From NCBI GenBank assembly GCA_036936605.1, contig JAUPFV010000003.1, forward strand, positions 80,088,273 through 80,152,272: DNA of 64,000 nt, read 5' to 3'. The position numbers and the translations under genes were made by a program. The stretch comes from Limnanthes douglasii subsp. nivea. Lineage: Eukaryota > Streptophyta > Magnoliopsida > Brassicales > Limnanthaceae. Below the pieces are notes generated by a model, which worked only from the letters and a program-made list of their open reading frames with translations, had not been told where the DNA came from and searched no databases. Below are positions 34,253 through 46,384 of the stretch, in pieces (the stretch's first letter is position 1; the number at the start of each line of letters is the position of its first letter).

Positions 34253-37200
34253 ACTACCATAACCGCATGTGAAATATCAAGTTGTGTACACACCATAACA
34301 TACATGATACTTCCAACTCCACTTGACTATGAAACCTTCGATATTTGTTCCAACTCATCCTCATCATTGGCCGATCTTGCTATAAAAAACTTGGAATGAG
34401 TGCCTTAGAATCAAACATATTGAATCGTTGTAGAACTTTTTAAATAGAGTTTTCTCCCTACATATATCTTGTATCTCAAACTCAACACTAAGCTACTTTT
34501 TTAACTTCACAATGTAAGATATAGGAAAACCAACCAGTAAGCAAATCATCCACATTAAGCAAAAAATAGATATAATAATTATTTGAAATATTCTAATGAT
34601 ACACCCAAGTGTCATATGGAATCTTTGGGAATACTGTTTACACAATGAATATCTCAAATCGTTTGTACAAATTATTAGTTGACATTTTTAAACCGTACAA
34701 TTATATTTTCAGTCGAAAAACCGTGTCCTTCATTTTACGTTCGATTCATCCCTATAGTTCTCTCATGTAGATTAGTTCATCTAGTTCACCATATAGAATT
34801 CATTCTTAACATCCAACTGTTCAAGCTCTAATTCCTACAAAACTACCATGCCTTGCAAAACTCTAATTGAACTATATTTTGTTACTAAATACAACACTTT
34901 ATTGAATTTGATTCATTTCCTTTGAGTAAAACACTTAGCGACCAATCTTTCTTTAAGTCAAAATGTCTCAAACGTTTTTCTTGAATACCCATTTACAACC
35001 TACTACCTACTGGTTTTTAGGAAAGTCAACAAGATTCTGTGTTTGATTCTTATGAAGATGTTCGATATCTTCCCCAGTAGTAAAAAACCACTTATATTCT
35101 TCTGAACTTGGTATATATTCCCTATAGATACTCAGTGTCTTTATCTTAACTTATTTCAAACTAACAGAGCATATGTATTTATATTTGCATACCTTTTTTA
35201 TAAGTTAATCTCTCTCTTTTTATCTCTATAATGTTATGTTATAAGGTTGTTCTTCTGGTTCGGACGTATCATCATCACTGTCATCTGATGTTAACGCTTA
35301 ACCCCCTAATTTGAATCTACCTCAGAACCATTCACATTATTAGACCTATAACGAACTAATTCTTCTCCAAATTCTACCCATTTACTAACAGCTAAACTTG
35401 ATTGGAATATTTCCCTTACATATTTCTCACTTTCTAGTCCATAAAACTCATTAAAATTCATGTCTCTACTGATGAGAAAACCTAGAGACTTTAAAGTGTT
35501 ACATTATAATTTATATATTTTCACTCTAGTATCGTAACCTATAAATATAAAAAAAAAATTCCATTGACTCAAGTTTATGGTCTATCATAAGAGTGTACGC
35601 AGGACAACCGAACACCCTCAACTATTCGTAATCAATTGATGATCCAAACCAAATCTCAAACGGTATATTAAAATTAATATCCTTTCAGTGAGGCTAATTC
35701 ACGAAGTAGTACGTTGTATTGATACTTTAGCTAAAAAAATTATTTCTAACACTGGAATGCGATGTAATGCTTCGTACGATGTCACAAAATATTATGTTCA
35801 TTCTTTTCTGTTGTGGTATTATAGAACAAGCGCGATGACACATTTTTCCATCAGTATCACATATGTTGTTAAACTTATAACTCCAAAAAGAAATGGCCCA
35901 TTATATGTTCCAATACAATTGATCTTTCTTCTTGTCTGCTTCTCAATCATCGTCTTCCATTTTAAAAAAATTGAATATGCCTCATCTTTTGTTTTAAAAA
36001 AATACACGAACACCATCATTGAATTGTAATGGATTAAACTCATGTACTATATGGCTTCAGTGTTTGCTAAAATTATGTTTGAGCATCAAAGATCTGAGTG
36101 AATATACTCCATTATCGCTTTAGTCTTTTTTACAGTCGACTTGTTGAGTTTCACTCTAGTTTGTTTACCAATTACACAGTGTTCACAAAATCTCAATGAT
36201 TATACTTGTTACTGTTTCAACAAATCATTATTTCCTAAAACAGCTAATGTTTTTTCACTTATGTGACTGAGAGGCCAACGTCATAACTGATTTTGATCCT
36301 TCCTACTTTGGTTGTTACTCTCGGACGATACTACTATAATATCATTTGTAAAAATACTTCATTGAATAATGTCAAACACAATTTCTAAACTGCCTTTTAT
36401 ACACATTAGTGAGCTCTGTTTGCCACCTTGATTACACCATCGTCTTCATAATATTTTTAACCCACGAGATTCTAGTATCCCGAGAGATATTATGTTTATC
36501 TCCAATCGAGAAACATGCCAACACGTCATGATTCTAACATCACCATTAAATATTTTGATCATGATGTTACTGATCCGACCAACATGCAATGAATAATTGT
36601 TCCCCAAATAAACAGTTTATTGCATTGGCTTTTAAGGATGTAACCACTACTTGAACTGAGACATGTGTTATGTAGCGCCAGTATCGAGTACCTAAAAGTT
36701 TTGCCCACAATCTAAACTCACAAACAACACATCTTTTGTACCATTGTTTTCACGACCATCTGAACTGTTGACACTTTATACTAGGTTCGCAATACTTTCC
36801 TTTTGATTTTCCTTCTTACCTTTCCGCATCAAATGGTCTCTCTTGTCATGACTTTGTTCACCACATTTTAAATAGTTTTAGTTCTTGTCTCTTGATTTAG
36901 ATCTCAAGTTCTTATTCTTTGAAGAACTTACCTTGTTACTGGATTTTCACATGGTCATAAGACTTTTCCTTTTGGCCTTATTGTTTGTCTATAATTGTCT
37001 CAACTCTTTTGATTTCAACACCCGTTTACCATCCATCATAGATAACTGTTCCGTACCATACATGATGATATCCACGAAATTCTCATAGAAAGTTGGAAAA
37101 AATCTCAAAACATATAAGGCTTTATTTACATCATCAATTATGATATAAACATTCTCAAGATCCATAATAATTGATATAATATTATCAAAATGTCCAATTA

Positions 37201-37650
37201 TGGACATCCATAGATTTCTTCAAATACAATTATGACTGCTCCACCATAGATTTCTTCAAATACAACTTTATCAACTATTTTCAAGCGCATGCAGCAACAT
37301 TTTCACCACTAATCTTGTAAAGACGATGTCCTTTACATTACCTATAATCGAACACTTTCTTGATTATTTTGGGTTTTCCTTATTTTTCAACTATGTGGGT
37401 AACTTATACACCATAGTCTTCCACAACCCTTGCGGTACCAGAGAATATTTCAACTTAATGTTACATACCGTAAAGTTGGATCATATATTAAATATTTGGA
37501 TTTTGTATTTTGGTGATGTATATGCCATTGTAAACCTAATTTTAAAATCTAAGCTTTGATATGAAAAGGTTGAGAATCAATATGCAATATTTCACAAATG
37601 ACTTCAAAAAAAAACATTTTATAATGATAGAAAATGATTACTGATTTTAG
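34253..37650 (-). mobile_element. Ty1/copia element H, decayed (inverted counterpart of copia 1)
   Basis: Minus-strand copia remnant. 34,253-35,390 is the reverse-complement counterpart of 1-1,111 (RT to RNase H, about 90% alike). Further along, integrase is recognisable at about 35,800-36,220 (KQTRVKFNKSTVKKTKA, MEYIHSDL, FLKWKTMIEKQT) and gag at 36,990-37,560 (DLENVYIIIDDVNKAL, FPTFYENFVDII, GLWKTMVYKL). All frames contain stops. A degenerate TATCAAAGC near 37,550 in minus orientation is where a copia primer-binding site is expected. Confidence 0.8.
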
Positions 37651-38739
37651 TATCTTTTGGTGTGTCCATGGTAGTCTTTTTGGAATAGAGAGAGCTTTCT
37701 AAATAATTGACATAATAACTCTAACCCAATTTATTAATAACAAAGTATAGACATGAAAGTCACATTGTAAATACAATAATCACAAAATACACAATTTAAT
37801 TCATTTTCAACATGATACTTTAAATATTATATTGATACAAAAAATTAAATATAATTAAATTAAAAATGATATGACAACTATATGATACAATAATTATTTT
37901 GCAAATAAAACAAATTTCAAATAATTAGGATAAAAGTATAGCGTAAGTCATATATATATATTCTTATTAAATCGATATTTGATACTCGTATAATTTATAA
38001 ATTATATGTTTTTAGACATACTCTTTAATAAATGTAGAAATATGTTTTATAGTAATATTCAATGCAATAACATGTTTTATCCCGTTATAATCGTTTGAGT
38101 GTCTTAACCATGTGTTTGGCTAGTATTCTTATTTCCTTCGTTTAAAGGCTTCTTTGCGACATTCTTATTATATGACGTATCGCATTTATCTTGTATACGC
38201 TCATATTCATATTTTTAGTTATATCGTATCACTTTCCTAGCTCTCGTCTAGTGGTTTCATTGTGCCTCTCGTTTTATATCACGTGTCAACGTAATCATTT
38301 AGTTACCTCGTACTACATGTACCTTAATCATTTTGCTAGTCTTTGATATATTCTTATCCCATCATTATAAGGCATATATACTATTTATAAGATATATCCT
38401 TTTCACGACTCATTCATAGTCCTTTCAGTATTTGTTTCGAAACTTATTCTTTGAAGAACTATCGAAAATATAGTAATCATGTAGTTCGTTTGTAATCTTT
38501 AATAGAAATCTATAAGCTAGTTGTATATAATAATTTTTGGTTTCGTTAAAAATATCTCATCCACTAGAGTCTCTCAACGACACGTGTAAGAATCGGTGCA
38601 ATCAATTACTCTTAATGTCTAGCATGTTTTGAAAAACGCTATCATTCTCAAAAGTAGGAAATTGGTTTGTGTATAGAGTAGTGATATATGTATATATATT
38701 CTATAAAAATTAATTGGGTTCATTGATTTGGTTTAAATT
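37651..38739. other. AT-rich stretch, probably the 5' LTR region of copia H and old intergenic DNA
   Basis: No open frame of note. The first part should include the 5' LTR of copia H (beyond its gag in minus orientation), but its ends cannot be fixed without a partner. The rest shows no feature I recognise. Confidence 0.3.
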
Positions 38740-39241
38740 TGTCAAGAGTAGTTCTCCACCAGCTCTAGTGACTTTTGTCGGCGACAGAGGAGGCCTCCAC
38801 TGGCAGCAATTGGAAGAGAAACAAAAGGTAAAGTCAGGTAAGGTTTCAAGTACCTCTAGCTAACTTACTGATCGAACTCAAAACAACAATTAGAGAAGCT
38901 ATTTTGATTAAATGAGTCTTCCCCTAGTGCAATCCGGGTCGAGCCATTTAGTGCAGCCCACTGACCCATGTCTCTCCACGTGGACCAGCCCTTTCACACA
39001 TTATAATGTTGTAGATTGAAATTGGACTTTATTTACATTCATGTACAAAATCATAGTATAACAAACTGTACCTCCTTTACACTCTCTCTCATGTAACAAC
39101 AAAATATTTCACTCACAGTTGCACAAACTACCTATATATATGGTAGTGTTGTGAGTGGTTTTGTTTAAGGAATCAAAAGGAATAAAAATTACAAGAACAA
39201 AAAATTCTCCTCCTTCAATAAATGTGTCTCCATTTTTGACT
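38740..39241 (+). repeat. 5' LTR of copia D
   Basis: A 502-bp LTR starting TGTCAAGAGTAG, paired with 43,848-44,346. A TATATATATGGTAG stretch near 39,134 could be its TATA element. Confidence 0.88.
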
Positions 39242-39253
39242 TGGTATCAGAGC
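39242..39253 (+). other. Primer-binding site of copia D
   Basis: TGGTATCAGAGC directly after the LTR, complementary to the 3' end of initiator methionine tRNA, the standard primer of plant copia elements. Confidence 0.9.
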
Positions 39254-39269
39254 CAAATTAGTGCCTTCA

Positions 39270-40325
39270 ATGGCCAATCCTGAATCACATTCACTGAGCA
39301 GTGACTCTCTTGGGTCTGTTCTCCATAGCAAATTCACCAACAGCAGCAAAAGCTTACACCTACACACAATCAACAACAATAGCCACAACATCAGACTAGA
39401 CAAAAATAATTATCTGTTATGGAAGACTATGGTTCTTCATATGGTGAAGGTAAACAAGCTAGGTGGTTTTATCATAGGAGACAAGCTATGTCCTGCTAAG
39501 TTTGTCACTAACTCTGTAGGAAACATTAGAGAGAACCCTGAATACGAGGAATGGGTGTCTAAATATCAACTTCTTCTGGGATGGCTTTACTCAACTATGA
39601 GCCTAGAAGTAGTTTCCCAACTAATGGAGTGAAAGACCTCGAAAGGTCTCTGGGAAGCTGCCACCAAGCTTTTTGTCTCACAAAATAGAGCTAGGATAAC
39701 CTATTTCAAGTCAGAGTTTCAAAGAACTCGTAAAGGTAACACTACTATGGTTGATTACCTAAGCAAAAAGAAAAACATTTCTGATAACTTGCTTCTTGTT
39801 GGCTGTGATGTGTCTATGGAGGACTTAGGCACCCAAGTTCTAGCTGGTTAAGACTCCGAATACACTCCTATTGTGGTGAGCTTGACAGACAAAGAATACC
39901 TTAGTGGGTTAGATTTACAAACAACTGTGCTCAGATTTGAGACCAGACTTGAACAACTATTCAAATTGCAAAATAGTGTGTCAAACTTAAGTTTAGTGTC
40001 TGCCAATTTCACTCAGAAAACAGACTTCAAACAACAATAGAACAATAGCAATTCTAGAGGCTTCTATGGTGGGTCTAGAGGCCACAACAAGAACCACAGA
40101 GGCAAGGCTAGTTACTCAAACTACAACAGAGGAAGGAATGGTTATTATTGTGGCAGAGGTGGAAGGTACTCACTGAACAAGCCAGTTTGCCAGATATGTA
40201 GCAGGTATGGCCATTCTGCTCCTGTTTGTTATTACAGAGACGATCCCTCTGTTATGGGAAGCTCACCAACAAATCAATGCAAGAGAGAGGGAGATCAAGC
40301 TGCCTATGTAACTACTTAAGATGGT
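39270..40325 (+). pseudogene. Gag of copia D
   Basis: The first ATG after the primer site is at 39,270. It is open for 120 codons (LDKNNYLLWKTMVLHMVKVN, YQLLLGWLYSTM) to a TGA at 39,630, then continues in the same frame through further stops. The zinc knuckle CQICSRYGHSAPVC starts at 40,188. This is the nucleocapsid-like copia gag; at least four stops inactivate it. Confidence 0.88.
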
Positions 40326-41294
40326 ACAAGTGACAATGCCTGGTTTGCTGACAGTGGTGCTAGTCACCATGTCACAGGAAATAGTGGTCTGTTAACTCAG
40401 AAGACTGAGTACTCAGGTAACAAGAGTGTGCTAGTTGGTAGTGGCCAAAGGTTACCTATCAGAAATATTGGTTGTACTCAGTTATATACACGTACTAAAA
40501 CACCCATACCACTTAAAAATGTCCTACATGTTCCATTTTTTAACAAGAACCTATTATTTGTTGCTCAATTAACTAATCATAATAATGCCATTGTTGAATT
40601 TCATGGTGGTTTTTGTTTTGTAAAGGACAAGGGAACAGGGACTAATCTTCTCAGAGGGACATCTGAGAATGGGCTTTATAGGTTGGAGAGCTATCCTAAG
40701 TCACAAGCAAGAAGGCAGTTTCTGTTTCAGCTCAAGCAAATATTTCTAGTTTTCAGTCTATTGCTTCTATTTCCCTAAAATATGGATAGCTTAGGAGGCT
40801 TGGTCATCCATCTCTCAACATTCACAATTCTGTTTTGAAATCCTGTAATTTGGCTACTATTGACAGTAATGAAATGACTTTCTGTGAGGCTTGCCAGTTA
40901 GGCAAGTCTCACAACCTATCCTATCTTGTGTCTAGTTCCTATGCCAACAATGTTTTGGACCTCATACAGACTTATTTATAGGGTCCCTTTCCTACTCCAT
41001 CAACAGAAGGGTACAGGTTCTATGTCATATTTCTTGATGACCACTCAAGGTATACCTGGCTCTACCCTATCAAATATAAAAGTTAGGTTTTTTACTACAT
41101 TTAAACACTTCAAAAGTCTAGTAGAGAAACAGTTTGAAAGTTCAATCAAAATTGTTCAGAGTGATTGGGGTGGGGAGTTTAGACCACTATTATCCTTTTC
41201 TAAATAACAAGGGTTCATTATTAGACGTTCTTGCCCACATACCTCAGCCCAGAATGGCAGGGCTGAGAGAAAACGTAAGCACTTAGTAGAAACT
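40326..41294 (+). pseudogene. Protease, pre-integrase and integrase N-terminal part of copia D
   Basis: The protease active site ADSGASHHVTG is intact at 40,347-40,379. A 116-codon open pre-integrase segment follows (LVGSGQRLPIRNIG, LKNVLHVPFFNKNLLF). The integrase core is frameshifted; FKHFKSLVEKQFESSIKIVQ and SDWGGEF are readable at about 41,100-41,180, and CPHTSAQNGRAERKRKHLVE at about 41,230-41,290. The reading ends at LVETRLF, where the foreign LTR begins. Confidence 0.85.
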
Positions 41295-41690
41295 CGTTTA
41301 TTTTTGTCCGAGGGTAAGTTTGTAATTTCTGTTTAGAGTTTTGTGGAGGTTTGTGAGTATTTAATGTTTGGGTAGAATGTAGACGGAGAATTGAGCTGTC
41401 TGGTTGTATTTAATTTTCATTACCCTCATTTAATGTTTGTGGTTGGGTATTTATACTCTAATATTTGGGCCACATGGGCTTTCGGGTCGTGTTTAATGGA
41501 TTCGGGTCGAGTTTAAAGACCCATTAGTTCTAAGTAAGTGAACAGGTAGCTTAGTCAAAAAGTGATTAGATTTTAAGTACTTTAGTTCTGATCGGATAGT
41601 TCAATGGGTGATGGTGTCCGAACTGCCCCTGTCCGGTAAGGTGGACATTGTCCGAATTGACCCTGTCCGGTTCCCATAAAATGTGGTGCC
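41295..41690 (-). repeat. Solo LTR of the gypsy G family inside copia D integrase
   Basis: About 395 bp matching the gypsy G LTR at 55,008-55,381: shared CCTGGTTGTATTTAAT-like stretch, ATTACCCTCATTTAATG, GGTTGGGTATTTATA, AAAAGTGATTAG and GCCCCTGTCCGG, ending in ACTCATCA. No internal gypsy sequence is present, so it is a solo LTR left by LTR-LTR recombination. The integrase residues expected between LVETRLF and CVFLGYS (roughly 100) are missing, so a deletion came with it. The start is uncertain by about 15 bp. Confidence 0.75.
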
Positions 41691-43740
41691 AGAATTCGGA
41701 CTCATCAAGTCTCACAAATTTCAGTATCACTCCTTAAGTGTGTATTCCTTGGGTATAGCCAACACCACAAGAGATACATTTGTCTAAGTCCTAGTGGCAG
41801 AATCTACGTGTCTAGGAATGTTGTTTTCAATGAAAAGGAATTTCAATTTTCTCAAGGGTTTTCTACTGATCAACAATCTATATCCCTTCCTTCTTACTCT
41901 CCTAGTTCTTGGCTTCCTAATCTGCCTAACACTCTTGTGACAAATGGTTACCTATCTTCCTATTCAACTCATCATCATGTCAGCACTGATGAGGCTGTTC
42001 GTCTGCCCCCTGGCTCCTCTCAAGGTAAGAACTCTCTTCACAATGTATTTCTACCTAAACACTACCCAACCCAATCTCAACCTAACATACACTCATCCAG
42101 TACTACAAACCCTGCCTATCAGACTACTCACTTACACACAGTATCCTCCAAATTAGCTCACCAACTCCTTGTGTCCTCATCTAGTCCTACATCTACCAAT
42201 CATCCCCACAGACTATTTTCAGGCACTCAATCCTACACTGACAGTTGACCTACCATTTCCTCACCCTGAACCTTCACAACCCTTATGCACCACTCTTAAA
42301 ACTCGCACTATGCAAACTAGATCACAAGATGGTACCCTTAAACCTAAGTTTCCCTATATTGGGTCCTTAACCACTACTACCTTGTCCACTCCTGAACCTA
42401 AAAAGTACTCTGAAGCTGTGTCTAATCCTAAGTGGGTTGCTCTTATGGACAGTGAATACAGGGCTCTAATTGTAAACGACACATGGACACTGATCCCATG
42501 GTCTCCTACACTTAATGTTGTTGGGTGTAAGTGGGTGTTTAAACTCAAGCACCACATGGATGGGTCTATACAACACTATAAAGCAAGACTGGTGGGCAAG
42601 GGGTTTCATCAAACTTCTAGCATTGATTTTTCAGAGACTTTCAGTCTAGTTATTAAGGCCTCTACTGTCAGACTGGTATTGACTCTTGCTATGTCTAAGG
42701 ACTGAGAAGTACGATAGCTTGACAAAAACAACGCTTTTCTTAATGGCTACCTAACTTAGGATGTCTACATGACTCACCCTGAGGGGTTTCAAGACTCTGT
42801 GCATCCCATACATGTATGCAAGCTGTACAAAGCCCTGTATGGACTTAAATAGGCTCCAAGAGCCTGGCACTCTGGACTCATAGACACTATCCTTAGTTGG
42901 GGGTTCCACAACTCTAGATCAGACTGCTCTTTCTTCTACTATGTCTCTCACACTACTATGGTTTTAATTTTAGTCTTCATTGACGACATACTGGTTACAG
43001 GGACCCAAACTGAGTGCTTGACTTCACCTCTTTCTTGGAATCGAGGCTCATCGTGACCCCACTGGTATCTACCTAACTCTGTACCAATATATTACTAACC
43101 TGATTGCTGCTCAAGGATTATCGTTGTCTAAACCGTGTCCCATGCCAACGGCTGCTGGTGTTCCTCTATCAAGCACCTCTGTTACACTTCTTCAGGACCC
43201 TACACCATATAGAAGCTTGTTAGGTGCGCTTCAATACCTGACCCACACAAGACCAGACATTGCATTCGATGGTAACAAACTTAACTAGTATCAACAAAGT
43301 CCTACTACAACTCACTCCAGTGTTTAAATAGAGTCTTGAGGTACTTATCTGGTTCTTAGTGGCTTGGACTCCATATCAAACCGTGTGACAATCTCCAGCT
43401 TCATAGCTTCTCAGACACCGACTGGGCTACTTCCCCTGACGATAGACGCAGCGTTGGAGCTTACTGTGCCTACATGGATGATTCACTTGTCTCCTAGTCT
43501 TCAAAGAAGCAGCACGTCCGCTCACTCCTCCACTAAGTCAGAATATCACGCACTGGAAAATCTTTCTGCTGAACTGATGTGGTTATCTAGTCTAAAATCA
43601 AACTTCCCGTTACTCTACTGTCGGTTATCTGGTGCGACAACCTAGGGGCCAACTCGCTAGCTTCTAACCCAGTCTTTCACGCGCGAACAAAGCACATCAA
43701 GTTTGATGCTTTATGGAGCTCTTCAGATCACGTACGTTCT
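41691..43740 (+). pseudogene. Integrase end, reverse transcriptase and RNase H of copia D
   Basis: Starts with the integrase end (CVFLGYSQHHKRYICLSPSG, RIYVSRNVVFNEKEFQF). A Ser/Pro/His-rich linker is followed by RT (WVALMDSEYRALIVNDTW, KARLVGKGFHQTSSIDFSET). The catalytic box reads FIDDILVTG at about 42,977, with both Asp kept. A deletion near 43,020 removes the following part; RNase H pieces follow to 43,740 ([26 protein letters not shown]). Stops and frameshifts throughout. Confidence 0.85.
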
Positions 43741-43847
43741 GTCTCAAGACCAGTTGGTCTTCTCTCACCAAACTCTTGACGCATACACTTTTTTGTTTCT
43801 CCGAGAAAAAGTCGGACTTGTCGATTCGCCCCTTCGTTTGCGGGAGG

Positions 43848-44346
43848 TGTCAAGAGTAGTTCTCCACCAGCTCTAGTGACATTTTCCGGCGACAGAGGAG
43901 GTCTCCACTAGAAGCAATTGGAAGAGAAACAAAAGTTAAAGTGAGTTAGGGTTTCAAGTACATGTAGTGACTTACTGATCGAACTCAAAACCATAATTGG
44001 AAAAGTTGTTCTGATTAAATGGGTCTTCCCCTAGTGCAATCCTTGTCGACCATTTAGTGCAGCCCACTGACCCATGTCTCTCCACTTGGACCAGCCCTAT
44101 CACACATTCTGATGTTGTAAATTGAAATTGGACTATATTTACATTCATATACAAAATTAGAGTGTAACAAATTGTACCTCATTTACACTCTCTCTCATGT
44201 AACAAGAAAGGATTCCACTCACAGCTGTACAAAATACCTATATATATGGTAGTGTTGTGAGTGTTTTGTTTAAGGAATCAAAAGAAATACAAATTAGAAG
44301 AACAAAAAATTCTCTTCCTTCAATAGTTGTGTCTCCATTTTTTACT
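43848..44346 (+). repeat. 3' LTR of copia D
   Basis: A 499-bp partner of 38,740-39,241, preceded by the polypurine tract TTGCGGGAGG. Confidence 0.88.
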
Positions 44347-45310
44347 AAATCCAATATCCGAGATGTGATGTGAACCGTATTTCTATATATATACTAAAAA
44401 ACTATCCATTTTCATTTCTTCATTTGTTTTATACGTTCTTGCTACAAGTTATTGTTCTGGAATAGTGACATTGGAGCTCTAACTCCTATGCATGTTTTCT
44501 CGTCTTTATTCTATTCAATACGTATGTTGTCTATGTTTTATCCCCTTAGGGTTGTGACCTATATATTTCTAGTAAAGATAATATCTAATAAGGTAACGAG
44601 TCGTAACATGATGGTATAATGAAACTCTAATATGTTGAAAGGGAGATCTTGCTTCGAACTTCATTGTTGGGACTATAATAATAGATGTATGTGTTTTGTT
44701 CTCAGAATTCCCTAGTGAACAAAAATTGTGATCCTGATCGTGGTTGAACGCATGGAACATAAGCATGCGTGAATTCAAAAATTATGTTGACAATTCTTTT
44801 TTCTTTACGATACCTTTCAACCTACAGAAGTGGAGGAGAAAATAAATTTTTAAACCAGTTCTTTGGTCAGATAATTGGCCGACAATACCTTTTTTCGAAA
44901 GAGGAACATCACTTATTTAGAGAAGAGTATTTTATTCTAGATTATATTATGACTTGTGTGTCTTATCCGGGTGAATTTTCTCATCAAAACTCGGAAGATG
45001 AAACCTATTTCTGTACCACTATGTTTCACTAGAGTGTGCAATTTTCCATACAACCATTTATTCAACAGTTTTTTTAGATATATTTGCATATGCCCCACCC
45101 CAACTAATTACTAATAGGCGGTGCATAATAATTTACGCGATTGTAAGTCTGAGCATTCCGGGATATTTTTTGGATTTCCTCATGAATATTGATGCGTGGA
45201 AACTGTCAAAGCTGGGAATAAGTGTTAAATTTCCCTTATCTAACTATCATTTGAAAATATATTTTATGCTTTTGGCTGGAGTATCATATTGGAAGAGTGG
45301 ATGAATATAT
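44347..45310. other. Unassigned stretch between copia D and copia E
   Basis: Contains an 87-codon open frame (plus, 44,769-45,032) with no recognisable domain or promoter context; I do not call it a gene. It is not similar to any other part of the window. It is interrupted at 45,310 by copia E and resumes at 51,708 after the target duplication. Confidence 0.4.
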
Positions 45311-45985
45311 TGTTATATATTATCCGAAATCGCATCAAATAATATATAACAAATCGCGGAAAAAATAATAAAACCCTTTTGTTAGATTCATCTATAGAAG
45401 AAACAAAAGGTCAAGAATACTTACGGGTTTGCCTGCTGCTATCCATCTAGTATTCTCTAGCGTTCTTTTGCGTTCTTTAGTGATTCCACGTTCTCCGGCG
45501 ATTCCGTTTATGAAACTAAGAGACCTGCAGAATCAGATTAGAGAAGAAGGAAAAGGTTTCCAGACACTAAGGAAGCGGCCGTATTTCCGATTAGGGTTTA
45601 GAGTGATGAAATACCTAAACCTAGCCCCTTATTTATAGATTTTACAATGTGAAGCCCAACATTGTAAAGCTCATCCTATGTTACTTCCTTGTGTCCGGGA
45701 CCATAACCCAATAAATTGATAATTCAATTTATATCCCTGATTTATTAATTCAGGCTTAAGTGTTGAGATTTGGGCCCTCTTCATCACAGTGCCCAAATTC
45801 AACCCGGTTACCACACTTGAGCCCATAACGCCTTTTTACCCATAAGTCCAATCGAGTTAATTAAATAATTAACTCGACTACTTTTAATTTGGACTTCCTT
45901 AAGACAATAACCGAATATGTTTATTTAGCATATCGGTCCAAATTATTATTAGTCTATAAATATATGAAATAAATATATTCCAACA
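45311..45985 (-). repeat. 3' LTR of copia E
   Basis: 675 bp, about 99% identical to 51,033-51,707. A 69-codon open frame occurs identically in both LTRs and is not considered a gene. Confidence 0.93.
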
Positions 45986-46384
45986 ATCTCCCACTTGGAC
46001 CGTCATATGCTACTCAAGAATACATATTCAACTTTAATGGGATCCCTATATTCATTGTCAATGGGCAAACGGTACAACCCCGTACATGATTGATAATAAT
46101 AAAGGACTAAAGACCTCTTTCTCGTAATGTGAACAATAGGATGCAACAGTAATCACATTACCATAATCAATCAATTACTTGGGCCAATTATGGAGCGTGG
46201 CATAAGAGTAATATGGCTTGTAATCGTACATATCTACTCTTAAATGGTTCCTACTTTTGGAGATCCAATACAGTACAAATATCAATAAATATTTCCAAGC
46301 ATATATATATATTGCAATAAACTTTAATGTGCACAATACTGCAATATATAACATCAGATCCTATTACAAACTCTCCCACTGAAA

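Larger units (their letters stand above)
38740..44346 (+). mobile_element. Ty1/copia element D, full length with both LTRs
   Basis: 5' LTR 38,740-39,241, primer-binding site 39,242-39,253, gag, protease, integrase, RT and RNase H in plus orientation, polypurine tract TTGCGGGAGG (43,838-43,847) and 3' LTR 43,848-44,346. Flanks AAATT (38,735-38,739) and AAATC (44,347-44,351) look like a 5-bp target duplication with one change. The LTRs are roughly 90% alike by eye, so this is an older insertion. Many stops, an RT-RNase H deletion near 43,020 and a solo gypsy LTR in integrase make it inactive. Confidence 0.9.

Noticed and set aside
44769..45032. 87-codon plus-strand frame as a small gene
   Set aside because: No recognisable domain, no splice or promoter support, sits between two retroelements; mentioned only as an open frame.
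45429..45638. 69-codon frame, repeated at 51,151-51,360
   Set aside because: Lies inside both LTRs of copia E; identical because the LTRs are, with no domain.
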